Of a stretch of DNA of 64,000 bases, positions 43,912 to 51,373 are shown piece by piece. Origin of the DNA: an uncultured Saprospiraceae bacterium (GTDB lineage: Bacteria; Bacteroidota; Bacteroidia; Chitinophagales; Saprospiraceae); contig CALDGQ010000044.1 of NCBI GenBank assembly GCA_937941765.1, positions 1 to 64,000 on the forward strand, in the 5' to 3' direction. Position numbers and translations under genes: made by a program. Numbering within the stretch: position 1 is the first letter of the stretch; each line of letters opens with the position of its first letter. The notes beneath the pieces were generated by a model. That model ran no database searches. It was not told the DNA's origin and saw only the letters and a list, made by a program, of their open reading frames with translations.

Positions 43912-44820
43912 ATGCGCAAAGCAATTGAAGCAAACTTTCTCGAAGATGTTTTTCAACATATGATGGCCATTTCCAAAGGGAAGTGTACGCTCAAGGAGTC
44001 TATGATTGAGCAGCGAGGATGTGAGATGGAAAGAAAGATTTTGTTTGGTTTATTGTATATGTTTGAAGATTTAGAATTGTATAAATCGGAATTTGAATAC
44101 GCAAAAGAATCAGAGTATAAGATTAAGATTTTAGAAGAGAAGAATAGAGAAATCGCACAATTCAATTACGTTGCATCTCATGATTTACAAGAGCCATTAA
44201 GAACGGTGATCAGTTTTTCCGAATTACTTAAAAAGAATTATGCAGGTAAACTCGGATCTGATGCTGATACTTATTTGTCATTCATTGTTGATTCATCTGT
44301 GAGAATGCAAAAGTTGATAAATGGGTTATTAGAATACTCAAAAATTGGTGCGGATAAGAATTTGGTTGTAGTTGATTGTAACAAAATAATTACTGAGATA
44401 ATTTCTGATTTTGATACCATATTAGTAGAAGTAGGTGGAAAAGTTATATCTGATCCGCTGCCTAAAATTTATGGATTCGAACTAGAGTTAAGACAATTGC
44501 TACAAAATTTAATATCTAATGGTTTAAAATTTAGTGCTCAAAAAGAATATCCCATTATAAACATCAAAGTAGCTGAGAATCAAAACGAATATATCTTCAG
44601 CGTTAGTGATAACGGAATGGGGATTGACAAAAAATACCATGGTAGAATCTTCGGAATTTTTCAAAGATTACACAATAAAGAAGCATATAAAGGTACAGGA
44701 ATCGGATTAGCGACCTGTCAGAAAATAGTAGAAATGCACGGAGGAAGAATTTGGGTGGAGTCTGCCATTGGAGAAGGCAGCAATTTTTATTTTACTATTC
44801 CTAAAAAAATTAAAGAATGA
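43912..44820 (+). CDS. Soluble sensor histidine kinase (phytochrome-type transmitter)
   Basis: 302 residues and no membrane segment. The N-terminal ~80 residues are helical with no recognised sensor domain. HisKA has FNYVASHDLQEPLRTVISFS (phospho-His in SHDLQEP). HATPase_c has LLQNLISNGLKF (N box), VSDNGMGID (G1), GIFQRLH (F box) and GTGIGLATCQKI (G2). The SHDLQEPLR form is typical of the phytochrome-like group paired with single-domain receivers. Without its own sensor it may receive signal through the STAS-like protein encoded upstream. It overlaps the receiver gene by 4 nt. Confidence 0.9.
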   Translation: MRKAIEANFLEDVFQHMMAISKGKCTLKESMIEQRGCEMERKILFGLLYMFEDLELYKSEFEYAKESEYKIKILEEKNREIAQFNYVASHDLQEPLRTVISFSELLKKNYAGKLGSDADTYLSFIVDSSVRMQKLINGLLEYSKIGADKNLVVVDCNKIITEIISDFDTILVEVGGKVISDPLPKIYGFELELRQLLQNLISNGLKFSAQKEYPIINIKVAENQNEYIFSVSDNGMGIDKKYHGRIFGIFQRLHNKEAYKGTGIGLATCQKIVEMHGGRIWVESAIGEGSNFYFTIPKKIKE

Positions 44821-45227
44821 AAAGTTTATTGAAAACAATAATGTTGATTGATGATGATGTACCTACCAACTATTTAAACAAAATGGTCATCGATCAAACA
44901 GAATGCGCAGAAAAAGTAATTACAGTTAACAGTGGAATTGAAGCACTTTCATTTCTAAAAGAACAACCTAAGGAGATGATGCCTGATTTGATTTTTCTGG
45001 ATATTAATATGCCGGCAATGAATGGATGGGAATTTCTTGAAGCCTATAAATCAATTCCTGCTGATAAAAAAGAAAACACCGTAGTTATGATGTTATCAAC
45101 TTCTGAAAATCCAGATGACAAAATGCGGGCAAAGTGTATCAAAGATATTTCTGGTTTCATGGTAAAGCCATTATCGGAAGACGTGGTAACAAATGTAATG
45201 GGTGAGTTTTTTACTGAAAAAGCGTAA
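44817..45227 (+). CDS. Single-domain CheY-like response regulator
   Basis: 136 residues, receiver domain only. Acidic pair DDD (residues ~13-15), phospho-acceptor Asp in LIFLDINMPAMNGW (~60), Thr/Ser in MLSTSEN and Lys in FMVKPLS. There is no output domain, so it must act by protein contact or in a phosphorelay, as in Rcp1-like partners of phytochrome-type kinases. The ATG overlaps the kinase stop (ATGA), so the kinase and receiver are translationally coupled and almost certainly a pair. Confidence 0.9.
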   Translation: MKSLLKTIMLIDDDVPTNYLNKMVIDQTECAEKVITVNSGIEALSFLKEQPKEMMPDLIFLDINMPAMNGWEFLEAYKSIPADKKENTVVMMLSTSENPDDKMRAKCIKDISGFMVKPLSEDVVTNVMGEFFTEKA

Positions 45228-45247
45228 GTTGATTTTTTTAATTGGAT

Positions 45248-45288
45248 AAAAAAAATACCGACGCTACAATCAATAAAAGCGCCGGTAT
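45248..45288 (-). terminator. Intrinsic terminator of the ribbon-helix-helix gene (minus strand)
   Basis: On the minus strand ATACCGGCGCT pairs with AGCGTCGGTAT (11 bp, one mismatch) and is followed by eight T residues. It lies 35 nt after the stop codon of the small gene at 45323-45490, which supports that gene being real. It may also stop read-through from the receiver gene. Confidence 0.8.
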
Positions 45289-45322
45289 CAAGTTATACCA
45301 ATGAAAATAAATTGCGGATTAA

Positions 45323-45490
45323 TTACTTATTACTTTTCTTTTTTGCAGGCCACTTCTTTGCACGCTGTAAGCTCTTAGTCAATAGAAATTCTATTTGACC
45401 ATTCAAGGAACGAAATTCTTCAGCTGCCCATTTTTCTAGCAGCTTCATGGTTTCTTCATCCATTCGAAGTACAAATCTTTTCTTAGACAT
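45323..45490 (-). CDS. Small Arc-type ribbon-helix-helix DNA-binding protein
   Basis: 55 residues from ATG 45490 to TAA 45323. The sequence starts MSKKRFVLRMDEETMKLLEK and continues WAAEEFRSLNGQIEFLLTKS, a clear Arc/MetJ-type ribbon-helix-helix: a beta strand (RFVLRM), helix A, a turn at the SLNGQ segment, and helix B. A Lys-rich tail follows. These proteins dimerise and repress their own promoter. A perfect palindrome at 45631-45661 lies 140 nt upstream and a possible 32-codon ORF lies in between. A terminator follows on the same strand. Confidence 0.8.
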   Translation of the reverse strand: MSKKRFVLRMDEETMKLLEKWAAEEFRSLNGQIEFLLTKSLQRAKKWPAKKKSNK

Positions 45491-45497
45491 AAATTAT

Positions 45498-45596
45498 CTA
45501 TGCGGGTAGTGAACCTAATTTCAAAATGTAGCTACCTAGATAAATCACATCAACTTTTTTCTCTTCATTCATTTGTAAAATAACTTTAGTAGACAT
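45498..45596 (-). CDS. Possible 32-residue ORF in front of the ribbon-helix-helix gene
   Basis: An ATG at 45596 opens 32 codons ending at TAG 45498-45500, 7 nt before the ribbon-helix-helix start. The peptide begins MSTKVILQMNEEKKVDV and has a hydrophobic end (IYLGSYILKLGSL). The spacing suggests an operon leader or a small partner gene, but there is no family match and chance cannot be ruled out. Confidence 0.35.
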   Translation of the reverse strand: MSTKVILQMNEEKKVDVIYLGSYILKLGSLPA

Positions 45597-45630
45597 TCCT
45601 ATTAATGGATATTTTATGATTTCAGTAGTA

Positions 45631-45661
45631 TCATTTTGATATCATAAAGATATCAAAATGA
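45631..45661. promoter_or_regulatory. Perfect 13-bp palindrome, candidate operator of the ribbon-helix-helix protein
   Basis: TCATTTTGATATC and GATATCAAAATGA are perfectly complementary around ATAAA. The site contains two GATATC cores 11 bp apart, and a further TATCATT half-site lies just outside (45629). It has no T-tract and sits upstream of the minus-strand gene pair, as expected for an autoregulatory operator. Confidence 0.6.
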
Positions 45662-45825
45662 ATCAATGTTTCCAAGCATTTTTAGGTTTAATTGGTGATT
45701 TATTTCAAATTTATTTACGGACATTAATTGATGTTTCGCCATTGGTGAATTACTTTCCAAAAACCAATATCTTTAGACAACTTATGGTGGGGGTGACGCT
45801 TGTCAAGAGTCATGTTCTTTTTCAG

Positions 45826-46035
45826 ATTTCGACTTGTGGAGAAATCTAACTCAATTTGAAAAACGGTTTTTATTTTGTAGTAAATTATGAAGTAGATTTC
45901 TCCATTGCGGTTGAAAATTGGAAATGTGGATAATTGCTTGATCCTTCGACCTCTTTGGCTGAAGCCAAAAGCCCAGGATGACAAGCAATATTTACATCTT
46001 TGGTAAAGCAAAACCTTAGGATGACAAGCAAGAAA
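45826..46035. repeat. Cluster of intergenic repeat copies (AGATTTCTCC family)
   Basis: 45826-45852 is the inverted form, and 45891-45918 the direct form, of AGTAGATTTCTCC-N4-GGT(T/C)GAAA, also found at 38931-38959. A second block, GATCC...AAGCCCAGGATGACAAGCAA (45940-45988), matches 38979-39028. A partial third copy follows at 45998-46035 (CATCTTTGGTAAAGC...GGATGACAAGCAA). Short stems such as TTTGGCT-ga-AGCCAAA occur inside. No protein-coding potential is evident. Confidence 0.65.
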
Positions 46036-46133
46036 CGAAGTCATTATTTCCAACAAAATGGAAAACTTAGAGATAAATAATTTCGTTTGAAAAGAGACTA
46101 TCAACTAGTAATTAATACACTATCTTTCAGGCC

Positions 46134-46160
46134 CTTAGAATTAATTTCTAAGATTTTTTT
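46134..46160 (+). terminator. Orphan intrinsic terminator
   Basis: CTTAGAA-ttaat-TTCTAAG (7 bp) followed by A and seven T residues. There is no convincing plus-strand gene in the ~900 bp before it, so it may end a short non-coding transcript from the repeat cluster. Confidence 0.5.
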
Positions 46161-46434
46161 ATCCAAAATTCGTTGTATTATTGTTATTTTAAATGTAAAA
46201 AATGAAGATATGTGTTAAAGTCACACGTGGAAACTGTTAAAAAACATATAACTATTGTTTAATATATCATTTCTCTCCAACTTGACGTTCAAGATATTAC
46301 ACATTTTAATAAAACTACTAACTACACACAAATGCCCCGATTAACGAATCTCAGATTCTATATCCCCTCATATCATTTCTGTGTAGCTATTGCTCATATT
46401 GAGTATTGTAGCTTATAACTTAAAAAATCAGGCT
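46161..46434. other. Intergenic region before the 46435 gene
   Basis: AT-rich. It contains ACTACACACAAA at ~46320 and its approximate inverted counterpart TTTCTGTGTAGCT at ~46376, then a small palindrome CTCA-tat-TGAG at ~46393. I see no gene. The long leader suggests post-transcriptional control, but this is weak. Confidence 0.35.
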
Positions 46435-46827
46435 ATGGATAAGCCAAATCTGAAAACACTTGACACCCTGGATGACGTAGAGCGGATTGAAGAAAATGTA
46501 TTTGCCATCATTGAATCAAAAATTCAATACAACGAATATCGCATTAATAATGCTGCAAATTCCTTTATTAATCTAGAAGACACTGCACTGACTGCACAGA
46601 AGTCCCCTTCTGAAATGAAACGGATCGTGTTTAACAACGAACACATTATTGATTTAATCAGAAAGTATACAGGAGCTATTAATTTGCTTTTAGTATTGCG
46701 TTCAAAATTGAGTAAAGAAAATGCTTACTCCATTTTTTCTATTCTGAAAGAAGATCAATATTTGAGTTTTTCAAAATTCGACCTAGTTTCACTGATTGAA
46801 GGAAGACCTCATCAGGTAAGCGCTTAG
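46435..46827 (+). CDS. Small soluble protein of unknown function
   Basis: 130 residues from ATG 46435 (MDKPNLKTLDTLDDVERIEE); the frame upstream to 46390 encodes a hydrophobic stretch without a plausible leader and is not used. It is mostly helical, with amphipathic helices at ~15-50, 55-75 and 85-110, and no Cys, no membrane segment and no known motif. It might be a small adaptor or regulatory protein. No operon partner is present. Confidence 0.5.
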   Translation: MDKPNLKTLDTLDDVERIEENVFAIIESKIQYNEYRINNAANSFINLEDTALTAQKSPSEMKRIVFNNEHIIDLIRKYTGAINLLLVLRSKLSKENAYSIFSILKEDQYLSFSKFDLVSLIEGRPHQVSA

Positions 46828-46830
46828 TAA

Positions 46831-47046
46831 TGTTGTTTGAAGCGTCTTCGCTTCAGATACCATTGAGCTTCTTTAAATTAATCAGGACTGATCCTTAACC
46901 CCAACTAGGTTCTGATAAACTCTTTTTACAATTATGTTGTTTAAAGCATGTATTATTGGAAATATTTATGCTTTTAGATACAAAAGCTTCTCAAGCGGAG
47001 ACGCTTGAAGCAACAACAGCGGAGACGCTTGAAGCAACAACAGCGG
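46831..47046. repeat. Short inverted-repeat element with tandem 24-bp unit
   Basis: TGTTGTTTGAAGCGTCTTCG (46831 onward) is the inverted counterpart of AGCGGAGACGCTTGAAGCAACAAC, which occurs twice in tandem at 46997-47044 and begins a third time. Inner sequences, AGATAC and AAGCTT, also pair, giving an overall ~215-bp imperfect palindrome that fills the gap between two convergent genes. It has no ORF and could be a MITE-like relic. Confidence 0.6.
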
Positions 47047-47054
47047 AGTAGGGT

Positions 47055-49859
47055 TTACTCTTTGCCTAGTCCCTGACGAATTCCTTTTTCAATTGCTGGT
47101 ACACCATCACGCATCCATTTTGGTAACTCATCTCCTTTTAGATAGTGATCAAAAAATTGCAACATGCGTCTGTTGAAATCAATTCTATTTTGACGTTTTA
47201 GTGGCCAATGTGGTTCATTGTTATAATTGAGCATCCACGCTTTTTTATTCAATCTGCGCAATGCTACGAAAAACTCTATACCTTGATACCAGGGAACTGC
47301 TCCGTCTTTGTCATTATGCAAAATTAAAACGGGCGTTTCAATTTTATCTATATTGAACAACGGAGAATTTTCTAAATACAATTCTGGTTTTTCCCACAAC
47401 GTACCTCCGATTCGACTTTGTGTATGTTCGTATTGAAACATACGACTTAAACCACTTCTCCAGCGGATACCTCCATACGCACTGGTCATGTTGACTACGG
47501 GTGCACCAGACTCTGCACATTTAAAGTCATTGGTTTTTGTAACAATATGTGCAACTTGGTAACCTCCCCAACTATGTCCTTGCAATCCAATATTATCTTC
47601 ATCCACAAACCCCATCTCCTTGATATGATTTACTCCTGACATCACTGCCTCCATCGCACTTTCTCCAGGATAACCAATTTTGTAATGTACATTCGGGTTG
47701 AAAATCAAATACCCTTGATTCGCATAAAAACTATAATTGATGGTCGATCGATGTGGATATGGTGCACGATGCCGATGTAAAGTATTGGAACTCCTTTCAT
47801 AAAAATTGACAATCATCGGGTACTTTTTGTTTTTGTCAAAACTTTCTGGCTTCACCAACATACCTTCCAGTGCAGTACCATCTTCTGTTTTCCAATTAAC
47901 CAACTCAATACTTCCCCAAGAATAATCTTTTTGTTGCGGATTGATATCACTTATTTTTTCTACATTTTCAAATGAAGTAGTAGACAACAGTAAATCTGGA
48001 AATTGTTGAAAATTTTCTTTAGTAAAAACAATCAAGTTACTTTGTTTTGCTTTCTCGATATCGCGGTTATATGAAAAGTCCTCATTTAAAAACGTCTTTA
48101 TTTTTTTTGAATTCATATTCAATGATGCATAACCACTACTTTTATCGGATTCATTAAAAGTATGCAACAAAATCTCTTTTTTGCGATCAATGAAATCTAC
48201 CTCATCATCTAAATCAACAACTCGAAATCGAGTTTTAGTCTCTCTTCCTTTTGTCAATCGTTTTGATTTTCCATTTCCTTTAGGATCCACTTCCCAAATG
48301 TCATACCGATCATATAACAATATATTTTTATCATTTTCTGTCCAACCCGCATATCTATAAGAGTAGGGTAGCATTGGACGGTCGTTGATTTCATTAGCCC
48401 ACTGTTTATTTTCTGTTCCAATTTTTGAAGCACGTTTTTTTGCAATTGAATAACTATTCCAAGTACCATCTTCATGATCAAACCAAAAAATATATTTCCC
48501 ATCAGGAGATAGTCTTTGCTCACCACGCAATTTCTTTTGAATTAAGGTTCGATTACCACTTTTTAGATTAACCATATACAAATCTCGTGCGATCGGAAAT
48601 CCTTCCCATGACACATTTTTTTGATAAGGAATCATTGAGTAGGCGGGAATCACCTCTGCATTTTTTGTTCTTTCAAAGCTGACTGCTGGAACTTTTTCAT
48701 CAGCAATTACTTTTATTTTATTCTCTTTAGTATGATAGACAGATAGGTAAGAACGTTTCTTTTCGTTATCTAAATCAATCTTTTGATGCGGATATAGTTT
48801 GTTGTCATTGTGACTCCAAACTTCAACTTGGACAATTTCTTCTGGTAGCAAAAGGGTGTCTTGTAAAATTGGCTGAGGCGAAATTCCAAAGTACAGTTTG
48901 CTTCCATCATCTGAAAATTCTAGATTTCGATATTCATTCACCATCCAATTTGTAGGCATAAATTTCGATCTTTGATGTGCTAATCTCGAAACATCGGGCA
49001 TTCCTTTTCTCCAGTAAAATAAATTGTAGGGTTTGATCTGATTGTAGTTGGTATCAATATCAGCTACAAAGGAGATTTGAGTCCCATAATCATCAATCGC
49101 TATTTTTTTAAAAGTGCCTTTTCGTTTGAAAACAGATTCCAATTTTTTATTTAAACAATCATATATGTAAATACCTTGTGTGAATTGATCTTCGACTCCT
49201 TTGGATTGGACAACAAGTGTTGGACCTTTCTCTGCAAAATGAAATTGCTCAGGTTCAGGAATACTGTCCAAAAAACCAGAGCTCAATTGTCTAACGTATA
49301 AATAGTGTTGAACTTGTTTTGGGCTAGCAGTTAAGTCAGTCCTTGTACTATCTGTGTTCAAAGAATCTTTAGCAACAATAGGTTGCAGATAAGCTTTCTT
49401 TTTATAAGCGATCCAATCACCCCATTTTTTTGAGATAATTTTTGATTCGACTTCTGATATCATTTCAACTTTCCTTGACTGTAAGCTATAAATAACCAAA
49501 GTATCTTTTGGGATTTTAGATTCTTCAACTTTTCTTCTACGCATTTCTTTCAAAGAATCAAGATCTGGACTGATTGTAAAAACTAGATAATTTTTCCTAA
49601 AGGAGAAAGTTGCATTCCGACCACGTTCAAAAGTAGTTGTTTCCCTTTTTATTGTGTTGTAAATTTTAATATTGCTATTTTTCGATTCTGGTCCATATTC
49701 ATAAACAACCCATTGTCCATCATTCGAAATTTGCCAATCATGCATTTGATTCCAAATATCATAAGTTGTATAATCCATTTTTTGTTTATCTGGATTTTGA
49801 CCAAAAACATTTAAAAGAAAACAGGAAAAAAGAAAAGTTGAAATCAATCGCGCTCGCAT
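47055..49859 (-). CDS. Secreted S9 family (prolyl oligopeptidase-like) peptidase
   Basis: 934 residues with a signal peptide (MRARLISTFLFSCFLLNVFGQ). The N-terminal ~600 residues form a WD40-like beta-propeller (repeated DG(K/T)xIxxW and SxDGKYIFWFDHE blades). The C-terminal alpha/beta hydrolase (~650-934) has GLQGHSWGGYQVAH (Ser nucleophile ~763), NDKDGAVPWYQG (Asp) and YNNEPHWPL (His). Family S9 peptidases cleave short peptides. Its large size and the propeller match Bacteroidota exopeptidases used in peptide feeding. It stands alone. Confidence 0.88.
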   Translation of the reverse strand: MRARLISTFLFSCFLLNVFGQNPDKQKMDYTTYDIWNQMHDWQISNDGQWVVYEYGPESKNSNIKIYNTIKRETTTFERGRNATFSFRKNYLVFTISPDLDSLKEMRRRKVEESKIPKDTLVIYSLQSRKVEMISEVESKIISKKWGDWIAYKKKAYLQPIVAKDSLNTDSTRTDLTASPKQVQHYLYVRQLSSGFLDSIPEPEQFHFAEKGPTLVVQSKGVEDQFTQGIYIYDCLNKKLESVFKRKGTFKKIAIDDYGTQISFVADIDTNYNQIKPYNLFYWRKGMPDVSRLAHQRSKFMPTNWMVNEYRNLEFSDDGSKLYFGISPQPILQDTLLLPEEIVQVEVWSHNDNKLYPHQKIDLDNEKKRSYLSVYHTKENKIKVIADEKVPAVSFERTKNAEVIPAYSMIPYQKNVSWEGFPIARDLYMVNLKSGNRTLIQKKLRGEQRLSPDGKYIFWFDHEDGTWNSYSIAKKRASKIGTENKQWANEINDRPMLPYSYRYAGWTENDKNILLYDRYDIWEVDPKGNGKSKRLTKGRETKTRFRVVDLDDEVDFIDRKKEILLHTFNESDKSSGYASLNMNSKKIKTFLNEDFSYNRDIEKAKQSNLIVFTKENFQQFPDLLLSTTSFENVEKISDINPQQKDYSWGSIELVNWKTEDGTALEGMLVKPESFDKNKKYPMIVNFYERSSNTLHRHRAPYPHRSTINYSFYANQGYLIFNPNVHYKIGYPGESAMEAVMSGVNHIKEMGFVDEDNIGLQGHSWGGYQVAHIVTKTNDFKCAESGAPVVNMTSAYGGIRWRSGLSRMFQYEHTQSRIGGTLWEKPELYLENSPLFNIDKIETPVLILHNDKDGAVPWYQGIEFFVALRRLNKKAWMLNYNNEPHWPLKRQNRIDFNRRMLQFFDHYLKGDELPKWMRDGVPAIEKGIRQGLGKE

Positions 49860-50040
49860 ATGCTGAGTTGGTTTAAAGTAGTTCAGTTTTTTTAGTTCAG
49901 TTTGAAAACAAAATACCCTTTTATTTTATTTAGTTAATACCATTTGAGTTTTAAAATCCACTTACTTTTGAGTTCAAGCAAGCGCGATTATGAACATAAT
50001 GGTATAAGATAGGAATGATTTGCTTAATCAAAGAACCGAG

Positions 50041-50499
50041 ATGAAAATTTATAGAAAGGAATACGACCAGTTTGTTCCAGCAACGATTGATAAGGTTTGG
50101 GATTTTTTTTCCAACCCAGAAAATTTAAATGAAATTACACCAAATTCGATGAGTTTTGAAATTATTTCTGGTGCCACAAAGCCGATGTATCCCGGAATGA
50201 TTATCCGTTATAAGATAGCGCCATTTTTAGGAATCAAAATGAATTGGGTGACTGAAATTTCTCAAGTTGTGCAAGACCAATTATTTGTTGATGAACAACG
50301 TTTTGGTCCTTACAAGTTGTGGCATCATCAACATCATTTTAAAGAAGTTAATGGAGGTGTGCAAATGAAAGATTTGTTACATTATGCAATTGGATTTGGC
50401 CCGATTGGTCGAATTGCCAATGCTGTTTATGTCGAAAATCAAATTGATCATATTTTTGAATATCGAACCGAACAAATTGATCGATTGTTTAATGCCTGA
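50041..50499 (+). CDS. SRPBCC (START-like) family protein
   Basis: 152 residues from ATG 50041 (MKIYRKEYDQFVPATIDK). The pattern fits the SRPBCC superfamily of cup-shaped ligand-binding proteins: an opening strand, KVWDFFSNPENLNEITP (the typical VWxFxSDPxNLxxITPxxxxF), YPGMIIRYKIAPFLGI, then FRYGPYKLWHH-like FGPYKLWHHQHHF and a long C-terminal helix (IFEYRTEQIDRLF). Many homologues are called CoxG-like or 'cell division inhibitor' without evidence. Function unknown. Confidence 0.78.
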   Translation: MKIYRKEYDQFVPATIDKVWDFFSNPENLNEITPNSMSFEIISGATKPMYPGMIIRYKIAPFLGIKMNWVTEISQVVQDQLFVDEQRFGPYKLWHHQHHFKEVNGGVQMKDLLHYAIGFGPIGRIANAVYVENQIDHIFEYRTEQIDRLFNA

Positions 50500-50563
50500 A
50501 AGTAGATTTATAACCTGTTTAATAAACTAACGAACTGAAGTATTTTAAAAACAATATAAATAC

Positions 50564-51277
50564 ATGAGAATTACCAAATACAACCTATTTTTCTTCTTTC
50601 CGATCTTTCTTCTTTTCTCTTGCTCAAAAGAAGATTTGCCATCGAATGATGCTCCTCCAGCTCCACCTGTAGTAGATACAATGGGTTATTCCTTCCTGGC
50701 ACTAGGAGATTCTTACACTTTCGGATCTGGATTGTTAGAAGAACAAAGTTGGCCATTCCAATTAGTCGATAGATTAGAAACATTGGATGTGACCATTAAT
50801 GACCTAGATGTAATTGCTAGTTCAGGATGGAACACCAATGTTCTAATAGATCAGATCAATCAACAGCAACCCATTCAACATGATTTGGTTTCTTTACAAA
50901 TCGGTGTCAACGACCAATTTCAAGGACGTACTTTTGAAATGTTTACAGCGGGATTTGATGAACTATTACTGATGGCAATTGACTTAGCTGGTGGAAAAGA
51001 GCATGTAATGGTTATTTCTATTCCTGATTATGGCGTAACACCGATTGGTATGAACAATGCAGCGGTTATTGCTGAAGAATTAGATGCTTTCAATGCTTAT
51101 ATTGAACAACAATGTTTAGCCGAAGCGATTCCTTTTATTGATGTGACAACAATTTCAAGAGATTTGGGTGCTGGTGAAAATGCATTGGCACCAGATAATT
51201 TACATCCTAGTGAAGCACAGTACACGCAATGGGTTTATAAAATTTGGCCAGTTGCCAAAGAGATTTTGGAGAATTGA
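50564..51277 (+). CDS. SGNH/GDSL hydrolase lipoprotein
   Basis: 237 residues. Lipoprotein signal ending LLFSCSKED (Cys ~20). SGNH blocks: ALGDSYTFGSG (Ser nucleophile), SSGWN (Gly block), IGVNDQFQG (Asn) and DNLHPSEAQY (Asp and His). It probably acts as an esterase on an acylated carbohydrate or lipid at the outer membrane or periplasm. The substrate cannot be inferred. It follows the SRPBCC gene by 64 nt and may be co-transcribed with it. Confidence 0.9.
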   Translation: MRITKYNLFFFFPIFLLFSCSKEDLPSNDAPPAPPVVDTMGYSFLALGDSYTFGSGLLEEQSWPFQLVDRLETLDVTINDLDVIASSGWNTNVLIDQINQQQPIQHDLVSLQIGVNDQFQGRTFEMFTAGFDELLLMAIDLAGGKEHVMVISIPDYGVTPIGMNNAAVIAEELDAFNAYIEQQCLAEAIPFIDVTTISRDLGAGENALAPDNLHPSEAQYTQWVYKIWPVAKEILEN

Positions 51278-51300
51278 TTTTGATTGGTGGTTTATTACCA

Positions 51301-51333
51301 AAAAAATGGATGCCTTTGGCATCCATTTTTTTT
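51301..51333 (+). terminator. Intrinsic terminator after the SGNH hydrolase gene
   Basis: A perfect 14-bp stem AAAAAATGGATGCC / GGCATCCATTTTTT with a TTT loop and further T residues, 23 nt after the stop codon. Confidence 0.9.
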
Positions 51334-51373
51334 ATACTTTTACCATTTTTAGAGCAGATCGTACTAAGCCGCT

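Noticed and set aside
45724-46104. 126-residue minus-strand ORF and the overlapping 63-residue plus-strand ORF at 45658-45849
   Set aside because: Both run through intergenic repeat copies shared with another locus; no domain, signal or suitable context.
46997-47044. Tandem 24-bp repeats considered as a CRISPR array
   Set aside because: Units are contiguous with no unique spacers and only two full copies; no cas gene is in the window.
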